From a bacterium (GTDB taxonomy: Bacteria; Bacteroidota; Bacteroidia; Cytophagales; Thermonemataceae), in NCBI GenBank assembly GCA_025362415.1, contig JANYGM010000240.1, forward strand, positions 1 to 5,569: DNA of 5,569 bases. Reading direction: 5' to 3'. The notes below the pieces were generated by a model. The model was not told the DNA's origin. It saw nothing but the letters and a program-made list of their open reading frames with translations, and did no database searches. Of this stretch, positions 1-5,082 are shown one piece after another. How positions within the stretch are numbered: position 1 is the stretch's first letter; the number at the start of each line of letters is the position of its first letter. A program made the position numbers and the translations under genes.

Positions 1-21
1 AATTACGAATTATCAATTACG
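1..21. repeat. Degenerate heptamer repeat, three copies
   Basis: Three consecutive 7-bp units, AATTACG, AATTATC and AATTACG, fill the first 21 bases. The array may continue to the left of the window. Short intergenic heptad arrays of this style occur in Bacteroidota genomes. No function is visible. A second array with a different heptamer lies at 3257-3284. Confidence 0.55.
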
Positions 22-29
22 GTTTAAAC

Positions 30-62
30 AGTTTTTCCAAATCTTTGAGATTTGGAAAAACT
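30..62. repeat. Perfect palindrome (15-bp arms, 3-nt loop)
   Basis: The left arm AGTTTTTCCAAATCT (30-44) is perfectly complementary to the right arm AGATTTGGAAAAACT (48-62) around a TTG loop. No U-tract follows on either strand, so it is not a classical intrinsic terminator. It ends 41 bp before the start of the SUKH gene, so in a transcript it would form a hairpin in that gene's leader. A dispersed REP-like palindrome is the favoured reading; a terminator for an unseen upstream gene is the alternative. Confidence 0.75.
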
Positions 63-88
63 AAAACTCTTTAAGTTGTCAAACAGCA

Positions 89-104
89 AAAAACCAAATC
101 AATA
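89..104 (+). repeat. 16-nt direct repeat, copy 1 (at the SUKH start codon)
   Basis: AAAAACCAAATCAATA occurs here and again, identically, at 993-1008. This copy ends on the A of the ATG of the SUKH gene. The other copy covers the last codons of the same gene and the first two bases of its stop codon. The two copies therefore bracket the reading frame almost exactly. Confidence 0.8.
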
Positions 105-1009
105 TGAGAAAACCAATTTTATACGACAAAGTCCAAGATTATTGTTTTGGTTTGATAAGTCAAGGCTATAGCATAGAACAAATAGAAAACGCCCTTTCGC
201 CAATAGCACATATTTTGTCCTATATGACAAGATACTACTTATTAGAAAGTTGCAAAACACAAAAAAACTTAGGAACTTCTCAATTTACAAGAAAATTCCC
301 TAATTTTGTTTTGGCAGATGCTTTAGAAAGAAAGTTTTATCCAAAACCTGCTTATTTGGAAGACGAAAACCTGCACCCATCAGTAAAGCGTTTTTTTGAA
401 ACAATGTATGCCAAATTACCAGAATATCCCTTTCATCTAAATCCTCCTTGCACAGATAAAGCACTAGCACTTTTAGAAGAAAGATTTGAAACACCAATGC
501 CCAAAGCTTTTAGTGATTTTTATAAAATTACTGACGGATTTTGTACGCCTATAACGCAGGAATTTTTGAGCATAATACAGATTTTGGAACAATCTCAGTA
601 TTATAGAGAAGATGAAACACAACCTGAATATACTTCTCCTGAAATTGTCGTACAACCCTATTATTATCATAATAAATGGTTGATTTTTTGTTCTACAGAA
701 GGTACTGGAGATTTTTATGCTATAGATTTCGCACCAGGAGCAAAAGGAACTTTAGGACAAATTATTGAGAGTGGTGCTAATCTTTGTGAAGGCTTTTTTC
801 GTTGTGAAAGTTTTGAAATTATGCTAGATAAATTAACTGAACGTGTCTTAAAAAATGATTTAGTTATTCCTACAATTACATATCCTTTTATAAATGAAAA
901 TAGGTGGTGTTCATTACCTCAAAATGATTGGACATTAGGATTTAGTGAGGAGGAGGAGGGAGATTTATACTATTTTTCTAGCCTTTTATATGAAAAACCA
1001 AATCAATAA
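104..1009 (+). CDS. SUKH (SMI1/KNR4) domain protein with N-terminal extension
   Basis: A 301-residue protein that is probably cytoplasmic, with no signal peptide or membrane helix. The SUKH-like core spans about residues 117-245. Its signs are a helix starting TDKALALLEERF, the PMPKAFSDFYKITDGF segment (131-146) that matches the usual 'LP.....Y...DG' motif, the strand pair KWLIFCS...TGDFYAIDF (191-209), then GTLGQII (215-221) and a closing helix SFEIMLDKL. The first ~110 residues are an extra, partly helical region with no motif I know; typical single-domain SUKH proteins are nearer 130-170 residues. The tail is acidic, with SEEEEGD at 281-287 encoded by four GAG codons in a row. SUKH proteins are widely known as immunity proteins against polymorphic toxins, but no toxin is seen here, so the partner is unknown. 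The ATG is preceded by A-rich sequence and no Shine-Dalgarno. SUKH assignment is fairly secure; the immunity role is inference. Confidence 0.8.
   Translation: MRKPILYDKVQDYCFGLISQGYSIEQIENALSPIAHILSYMTRYYLLESCKTQKNLGTSQFTRKFPNFVLADALERKFYPKPAYLEDENLHPSVKRFFETMYAKLPEYPFHLNPPCTDKALALLEERFETPMPKAFSDFYKITDGFCTPITQEFLSIIQILEQSQYYREDETQPEYTSPEIVVQPYYYHNKWLIFCSTEGTGDFYAIDFAPGAKGTLGQIIESGANLCEGFFRCESFEIMLDKLTERVLKNDLVIPTITYPFINENRWCSLPQNDWTLGFSEEEEGDLYYFSSLLYEKPNQ
993..1008 (+). repeat. 16-nt direct repeat, copy 2 (at the SUKH stop codon)
   Basis: Identical to 89-104. Here it encodes the C-terminal Lys-Pro-Asn-Gln and runs into the TAA stop (1007-1009). Read in the matching frame, copy 1 would encode the same KPNQ followed by Tyr. 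Copy 1 could therefore be the remnant of the 3' end of a vanished tandem paralogue. Confidence 0.8.
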
Positions 1010-1015
1010 CTGAAG

Positions 1016-1048
1016 TTGCGTAGAGAATAATATTGTTAGATGTATTTG
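1016..1048 (+). promoter_or_regulatory. Possible Bacteroidota-type promoter for the ATP-grasp gene
   Basis: TTG at 1016-1018 is followed 22 nt later by TGTATTTG at 1041-1048, which matches TAnnTTTG at seven of eight places. The start site would fall near 1055, leaving a leader of about 35 nt before the ATG at 1089. The −7 element lacks the conserved A at its second position and the −33 element is minimal, so this is a weak call. Confidence 0.3.
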
Positions 1049-1088
1049 TTGAGGTACGCACCGCAATCTATTAAAACTTTAAAAAATT

Positions 1089-1817
1089 ATGGTTACTGCT
1101 TATGTTTATGATTTTACGGCTGACAATGTGCGTTCTGCGTGTACGTATAGTGCATATTTAGGTTTTAAGTTTTTGGGTGCTGATTTGCAAATTGTCAAAA
1201 ATTCCGCAGAAATTCAAGACGAAAACCCTGAAAATATTGCTATTGGCGGTGTTGGTTTTGTGGTAGATAGACTAAATAAATTGGGCGTTCCAATGGAATA
1301 TTATGACTATCCTGCGGAATTAGAGGAGTTTTTGGGGCGCAAAGTTTGGGTTTCTACCATTAACCAAGTGGCAGCAGAACTGCCTTTTGCCTTTGTCAAA
1401 CCAAAAGATGACGACAAACTTTTTACAGGGCGTGTGGTGCGTTCTACCAAAGATTTGATAGGCACAGGTAGCCAAACAGGTGATATTCCTGTTTATTGTT
1501 CTGAAGTCGTGAATATGATTGCGGAATTTAGGACGTTTGTTAGATATGGCAAAATCATTGGTATAAAGCAATATAGTGGCAATTATAGGCTAAAACCTGA
1601 TTACGACATTATAGAAAAAGCAGTCAAACAGTTTAAAAACTGCCCCAACGCTTACGGAATTGACTTTTGTGTTACAGACGACAATAAAACACTTCTCGTT
1701 GAAGTAAATGATGCTTATGCCATAGGAAATTATGGTTTGGACGTGATAGATTATGCCAAATTTTTATATACACGCTGGGCGCAACTTACCAAATCAAAAG
1801 ATTGGTATAATTTTTAA
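1089..1817 (+). CDS. ATP-grasp domain protein, R2K-like family
   Basis: A 242-residue, probably cytoplasmic protein. ATP-grasp enzymes join a carboxylate to an amine through an acyl-phosphate made from ATP. The visible parts fit. The N-terminal ~95 residues would be the small pre-ATP-grasp region. FVKPKDDDKLFTG (102-114) carries the ATP-contacting Lys104. AEFRTFVRYGKIIG (145-158) is the EFR strand pair, followed by YSG (162-164). YGIDFCV (189-195) leads into the metal-binding LLVEVNDAYAIGNYGL (202-217) with Glu205 and Asn207. This pattern matches what I know as the R2K clade (formerly DUF4343). The substrate is unknown; related enzymes are thought to ligate amino acids or peptides. It follows the SUKH gene by 79 bp on the same strand and may be co-transcribed or use its own weak promoter. 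ATP-grasp fold is secure, clade likely, role unknown. Confidence 0.85.
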   Translation: MVTAYVYDFTADNVRSACTYSAYLGFKFLGADLQIVKNSAEIQDENPENIAIGGVGFVVDRLNKLGVPMEYYDYPAELEEFLGRKVWVSTINQVAAELPFAFVKPKDDDKLFTGRVVRSTKDLIGTGSQTGDIPVYCSEVVNMIAEFRTFVRYGKIIGIKQYSGNYRLKPDYDIIEKAVKQFKNCPNAYGIDFCVTDDNKTLLVEVNDAYAIGNYGLDVIDYAKFLYTRWAQLTKSKDWYNF

Positions 1818-1888
1818 AGGATAACTGATTTTTGGCACTATTATTGCTAATGTTTTCATATAAATAAACTTTAAAAACCTCTTTTTTT

Positions 1889-2413
1889 ATGCAAACAAAA
1901 TCTTTTCTCAAAATTCTACTTCTGACTGTTTTTTCTGTAGTCTTACTTCAAGGTTGCAAGAAAAAAACAGACGACCTCAACACAAGCAAAACTACCAATA
2001 TTATTGATGATCCTAAGGGTATAATTGTTAGCGTAAAGCATTCTATGGAAAATGGAGAGTTCTATATAAATGCAGAGTTATTTCAAAACCCATATATAGT
2101 ATCTTCTGAATATATAAAAACTACTGGTTATAGAAATACGGGAGGTTATTTTGAGATATTTTCCAATGGCTCTTCAACATTAGAGAATGGAGATTATACT
2201 CTTACTCCTATTAGTGACCAACTATATAATAACACTAATACTATTAGTTCTATTGGGTATATGATAACTTTTACAGGTGTGAGTTCTAACCAAAAGTATG
2301 TTGTTGCTGGTAGTTTTGAAACTAATTTACCAGCAGATACTGGTTTTGGCTCTCCAAGACGACACGCAATATTCATCAACAAAACAGGAAATACCTATAC
2401 TATCACAAAATAA
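1889..2413 (+). CDS. Small lipoprotein of unknown function
   Basis: A 174-residue protein with a type II signal peptide: charged start MQTKSFLK, hydrophobic core ILLLTVFSVVLL, and lipobox LQGC with the lipidated Cys at 23. The residues just after Cys (KKKTDD) are polar and charged. In Bacteroidota, charged residues here can act as a surface-export signal for lipoproteins, but this is only suggestive. The mature part (about 150 residues) has no Cys after the lipobox. It is rich in Thr, Ser, Asn, Tyr and Gly, with alternating hydrophobic stretches typical of a beta-sandwich or barrel-like fold, and it ends in a strand-like FINKTGNTYTITK. I recognise no family. The ATG is preceded by a T-run and no Shine-Dalgarno. 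The gene starts 71 bp after the ATP-grasp gene, and a strong terminator follows 20 bp after its stop. Confidence 0.8.
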   Translation: MQTKSFLKILLLTVFSVVLLQGCKKKTDDLNTSKTTNIIDDPKGIIVSVKHSMENGEFYINAELFQNPYIVSSEYIKTTGYRNTGGYFEIFSNGSSTLENGDYTLTPISDQLYNNTNTISSIGYMITFTGVSSNQKYVVAGSFETNLPADTGFGSPRRHAIFINKTGNTYTITK

Positions 2414-2432
2414 GTATTTTTCATTTCTCAAT

Positions 2433-2461
2433 AAAAGCCATTCTATTACAGAATGGCTTTT
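2433..2461. terminator. Bidirectional intrinsic terminator between convergent genes
   Basis: A perfect 12-bp stem, AAAAGCCATTCT (2433-2444) and AGAATGGCTTTT (2450-2461), with a 5-nt ATTAC loop. It has a T-run on the right and an A-run on the left, so it can stop transcription on either strand. It lies in the 53-bp gap between the + strand lipoprotein stop (2413) and the − strand gene stop (2467), which is where a shared terminator is expected. Confidence 0.9.
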
Positions 2462-2466
2462 TGGTG

Positions 2467-3252
2467 TCATAAAACGTATTCTATTTCATTTTCTGGGTTG
2501 ATTTCGTTTCCTATCAAAAGGCAAGAACTTCCTTTGCCCTCCAACAAATCAAAATAAAGCAAATATTGTTTAGGATTATGTGTATCACGAGCCAAAATAT
2601 GCCTTGTTTCCCCTTTTCCAGACAAAAAAGCACGTCCATCACTCTCAAAAAAGAAACTACCAATATCTTTCATTTGCCACTCTATTTCACCTATATTTCT
2701 TTGTGGTAATCTAAAAAAAACTTCCGCAGTTTGCTCACTATCAGCAAATTGTGTGGCTGCGCCAATATTGCCATCAGTACCCAAAAAGAATGGTGTAAGT
2801 GCCGTTTCTGTATCTTTTCTTTCCAGAAAAAACCAAATAATTTCCGCACCCTCTCCTTTGGGCATACTCACCAAATAATGGCTTTTATCCATCACTAAAA
2901 TAGGGAAAAACCGCCCAGTGGCTATACGTTGGTCGTTTTCGTCCCAAGTCATTTCTATAAGTTTGATTTTCCCAATAATTTGATAGTTTTCTTGCCAATG
3001 CACAATCATATTACCAAGTTTTATCTGCTCCAATTTATCATAAATAGTAGCATTTGATGCGTTTAAACGGCTTTCAAATGATTTTTCATAAGAAGAAGAA
3101 GATTTTTCTTTGGTTATTTCTTTTGTTATTTCTGATAAAATTTCTGTTTGGGATTTTTTAGCATTTTTTATTATGCGTATTATAAGCATCACAACGCCTA
3201 TAAACGCTATTAAAAAACCTAAACCAAATAAAAAACCTGCTAATTGAGCCAT
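2467..3252 (-). CDS. Single-pass membrane protein, possibly DUF2491/DUF4178-like
   Basis: A 261-residue protein. Residues about 5-28 form one long hydrophobic helix (GFLFGLGFLIAFIGVVMLII), followed at once by Arg/Lys residues (RIIKNAKK). The positive-inside rule then places the C-terminal domain in the cytoplasm. Residues 31-65 are a polar, charged linker with SSSS. The domain from about 73 to 261 begins LEQIKLGNMIVHW, then RFFPILVMDKSHYLV (114-128), ALTPFFLG (151-158), GNIGAATQF (161-169) and ARDTHNPKQYLLYF (221-234). The order 'RFY...D..YL', 'TP.F', 'G.IG...F' and 'R...EYLL' is faintly that of DUF2491 (E. coli YjfK) and the related DUF4178, but I cannot confirm it without a profile search. 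It lies downstream of the Ser-rich gene, 134 bp apart, on the same strand. Function unknown. Confidence 0.8.
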   Translation of the reverse strand: MAQLAGFLFGLGFLIAFIGVVMLIIRIIKNAKKSQTEILSEITKEITKEKSSSSYEKSFESRLNASNATIYDKLEQIKLGNMIVHWQENYQIIGKIKLIEMTWDENDQRIATGRFFPILVMDKSHYLVSMPKGEGAEIIWFFLERKDTETALTPFFLGTDGNIGAATQFADSEQTAEVFFRLPQRNIGEIEWQMKDIGSFFFESDGRAFLSGKGETRHILARDTHNPKQYLLYFDLLEGKGSSCLLIGNEINPENEIEYVL

Positions 3253-3256
3253 TTTT

Positions 3257-3284
3257 GAGGTGTGAAGTGTGAGGTGTGAAGTAA
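3257..3284. repeat. Heptamer repeat GARGTGT, about four copies
   Basis: GAGGTGT, GAAGTGT, GAGGTGT and GAAGTAA stand in a row, alternating G and A at the third position. The last copy diverges in its final two bases. The array starts 5 bp outside the start codon of the − strand membrane-protein gene, so it forms the proximal part of that gene's leader (as ACACYTC on the coding strand). Changes in copy number would alter the leader length. Confidence 0.75.
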
Positions 3285-3285
3285 A

Positions 3286-3319
3286 ATACAGTAGAGTTTA
3301 TAAATAATTCAAAAAAGTC
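3286..3319 (-). promoter_or_regulatory. Weak candidate promoter for the membrane-protein gene
   Basis: On the − strand, TTTG (from the TTTTTTG run of the proximal 12-bp repeat unit, 3308-3319) is followed 21 nt later by TATTTTAC. This keeps the TA..TT part of the TAnnTTTG element but not its final TG. The start site would be around 3280, inside the heptamer array. The spacing is right but the −7 element is poor, so I give it little weight. Confidence 0.25.
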
Positions 3320-3331
3320 TTCAAAAAAGTC
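3308..3331. repeat. Perfect 12-bp tandem duplication
   Basis: TTCAAAAAAGTC is repeated head to tail without a mismatch (3308-3319 and 3320-3331). On the coding strand of the downstream gene it reads GACTTTTTTGAA twice, providing two possible TTTG −33 boxes 12 bp apart. Confidence 0.8.
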
Positions 3332-3367
3332 CCACTACTTCCTAAGGAGAGGTTAGGGGTGGTTAAA
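3332..3367. repeat. Possible fragment of a dispersed intergenic repeat
   Basis: This G/C-richer patch between AT-rich sequences reads on the − strand as CCACCCCTAACCTCTCCTTA followed by GGAAGTAGTGGG. Sequences of the CCCTAACCCCTCC...AGGAGG kind recur between genes in many Bacteroidota genomes. I recognise it only by resemblance, and no second copy is in this window. Confidence 0.3.
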
Positions 3368-3386
3368 TACATAAAACATCAAAAAA

Positions 3387-4967
3387 TTATTTTCTACGTG
3401 AGGAAGACCTAGACGAGCTAGAACTCCAAGACCTTGAATCTGAACGCCTAGAACTACTACTTGACGAACTTGCACTACTGCGTGAACTACTTGAAGATGA
3501 GCTACTTGACGGACTTTTATAAGATGACGAACTAGAACTACTTGAACGTGAGCTACTTGAACTATATCCAGAACTATAAGAACGTGAACTACTACTTTTT
3601 GAACTAGGAGAACTATATGAGTGTGAGGCTGTTGAATGTGAACTATACGAATTTCCAGAGCTAGTAGAAGGTGTTGCAGTGCTTTTGCTAGACCAAGATT
3701 TAGCATCTGATTTTTTTGCAGAATAATAATTGTCGTGTGAAACGCTATTTTGTTGGCGTGGCGAGGTGCTTGTTTTATAGATTTTATTATAATTATAGTC
3801 TGATTTTACGCCAGCAGCATAAAGATTTTGATTTGCTACAAACCACTTGCCAGATACCGCCTGTTTTTTTGCCAAAACACGCATATTTGCGCTTTCACTG
3901 CTATTTCTAATAATACTTGTGTCTGTTTTATCAAATTTCATTTTATCAATTTCACTCATTTGCGCATTCAATAAAGAATCTTGCGACACAAAAGCAAAAT
4001 AACCATCTTTATTTTCTGTATATTCGTGGTCTAAAAGTGAAAATGGCATATTGATTTTGTCTAATGTTATAGCCGTATTAGCATAATTAGGCATTCCTTT
4101 TAGTTTTGCTGCTTCCTCTGTACCTTTATTTACAATCAAAAGTAAAGAATCAACTTTATGAAAAGCAGGCACAAATTCAGGTTTTAGCTTGCTACGAACC
4201 AAAAGATAATCCGTGTTTATATCCAAAACCGCTTTAAGATAATTGTTATATCTTTCTTCTGTTTCTGGTGTTTGTGTTGTGCAATCTTGATACAAAAGTT
4301 GCAATTCTAGCATTCTATTATGCGGAAACACACTTTCTTGGTGCAATTCATCACGCATATTTTGAACTGTCTGTATTTCTGTTTTTTCTTTAAAATCAAC
4401 AGAAACAAGTTTTTGGGCTTTATCAATAGTATTTTTCCAAAGTTGGTGTGCTTTTTGAGCTTTTTCCAATTCTGTTAAAATATAATCTTTGTTTTTTTGT
4501 TCCAAAGTAGCATTATTAGCAATACTTGGTTGCAGACTTTCATAAGCAGCTAAAAATGCTTTTTCTGATGTACTATTTTCTATTATTTCGGCAATAAATA
4601 CACTTTTAAGGTTTATTTTGTCCTCATAAGGGCGTATTTTATCAGAAAATTGCCAACCAAAAGCCCTCACTTCATTATGATAACTATGCAAACTGGGTAG
4701 CCAAAAATTATTTTTTTGACTTTCTGCCTCCTGACTAAGTTGCTCTAGGTCTAAACTAATAGCTTTTGTGGCACTTATCCATTGTGTATCTTCCTCTTTG
4801 AGCCAATCTGTTACTTCTGTTTTGATTTTTGTTTCAAAATCAGCCTGACGTTTTTTATACCACGTAAGATTTTCTTTTATTTCTACAAAAAGCACTTTGG
4901 GTGCTACGAAAAAAGATAATACGAAACCATTGATAATCAAAATAATAGGTAAAATATAAGTTTTCAT
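3387..4967 (-). CDS. Membrane-anchored or secreted protein with Ser/Arg-rich tail
   Basis: A 526-residue protein from the ATG at 4967. The frame is open six codons further, to a TTG at 4985, but the ATG start puts the hydrophobic segment right at the N-terminus, so it is preferred. Residues 4-22 (YILPIILIINGFVLSFFVA) are a signal peptide or membrane anchor; no lipobox Cys follows. Residues about 30-260 are helical, rich in Lys, Glu and Gln, and probably include coiled coils. Residues 260-395 are more mixed. The tail, about residues 421-526, is extreme: 66 of the last 102 residues are Ser, with nine Arg, four Lys and one Asp. The longest run is nine Ser, and the end is SSSSSRSSSRRK. All six Ser codons are used. 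The only Cys is at about 229. I know no family for the body. The neighbours suggest an envelope role, which is inference. Confidence 0.85.
   Translation of the reverse strand: MKTYILPIILIINGFVLSFFVAPKVLFVEIKENLTWYKKRQADFETKIKTEVTDWLKEEDTQWISATKAISLDLEQLSQEAESQKNNFWLPSLHSYHNEVRAFGWQFSDKIRPYEDKINLKSVFIAEIIENSTSEKAFLAAYESLQPSIANNATLEQKNKDYILTELEKAQKAHQLWKNTIDKAQKLVSVDFKEKTEIQTVQNMRDELHQESVFPHNRMLELQLLYQDCTTQTPETEERYNNYLKAVLDINTDYLLVRSKLKPEFVPAFHKVDSLLLIVNKGTEEAAKLKGMPNYANTAITLDKINMPFSLLDHEYTENKDGYFAFVSQDSLLNAQMSEIDKMKFDKTDTSIIRNSSESANMRVLAKKQAVSGKWFVANQNLYAAGVKSDYNYNKIYKTSTSPRQQNSVSHDNYYSAKKSDAKSWSSKSTATPSTSSGNSYSSHSTASHSYSSPSSKSSSSRSYSSGYSSSSSRSSSSSSSSYKSPSSSSSSSSSRSSASSSSSSSRRSDSRSWSSSSSRSSSRRK
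3390..3707 (-). repeat. Low-complexity Ser/Arg-coding region
   Basis: This is the 3' part of the preceding gene. Most codons are AGT, TCA or TCT, with AGC, TCG and one TCC, broken by single Arg, Tyr, Lys, Pro, Gly and His codons. AGY and TCN serine codons are intermixed and cannot interconvert by a single silent change. The run is therefore not a pure DNA slippage product, and the composition seems kept at protein level. Confidence 0.85.
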
Positions 4968-5035
4968 AAGAGTAGAAATTAACAAGGGCTTTAAAAAATT
5001 ATTTCATTGAATTTGATAAAATGGTCAGTCCTTCG

Positions 5036-5051
5036 TTGCACTATGGTACAA
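5036..5051 (-). other. Imperfect palindrome at the promoter of the Ser-rich gene
   Basis: On the − strand TTGTAC and GTGCAA flank CATA; the arms pair over six positions with one G-U wobble. It overlaps the downstream end of the predicted −7 element and would contain the start site. It could be an operator or a hairpin at the 5' end of the transcript, but arms this short can also arise by chance. Confidence 0.3.
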
Positions 5052-5082
5052 ACCTATTTAATCAAATTTAATTCCATTCAAA
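5049..5082 (-). promoter_or_regulatory. Bacteroidota-type promoter for the Ser-rich gene
   Basis: On the − strand TAGGTTTG (5056 to 5049) is an exact match to the TAnnTTTG −7 element. A TTTG (5082 to 5079) lies 22 nt upstream, within the spacing reported for Bacteroidota primary sigma factor promoters. Transcription would start near 5042, giving about 75 nt of leader before the ATG at 4967. The −33 box lies inside the last codons of the 157-aa gene, so that gene and the Ser-rich gene need not form one operon. Confidence 0.5.

Noticed and set aside
944..961. GAGGAGGAGGAG run looking like a strong Shine-Dalgarno site
   Set aside because: It is in frame as four Glu codons of the SUKH protein, no new gene starts just after it, and translation in Bacteroidota seldom depends on such sites.
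1017..1060. Inverted repeat TGCGTA (1017-1022) / TACGCA (1055-1060) before the ATP-grasp gene
   Set aside because: Only six pairs separated by 32 bases; too short to distinguish from chance.
1074..1877. AAACTTTAAAAA in the leaders of both the ATP-grasp gene (1074-1085) and the lipoprotein gene (1866-1877)
   Set aside because: At this A/T content several identical 12-mers are expected by chance in 5.6 kb, and the distances to the two start codons differ (3 and 11 nt).
2298..2501. 67-residue + strand frame running past the lipoprotein end
   Set aside because: It overlaps the lipoprotein out of frame, reads through the terminator hairpin and into the convergent gene, and has no credible start.
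3353..3706. 117-residue − strand reading frame rich in Val, Leu, His and Gln
   Set aside because: It is the shifted frame of the Ser/Arg-coding repeat; repetitive codons keep it open and the product has only low-complexity sequence.
4968..4985. Longer Ser-rich protein starting at TTG (4985)
   Set aside because: The ATG at 4967 puts the hydrophobic segment directly after a short MKT start, as expected for a signal or anchor; TTG starts are less likely.
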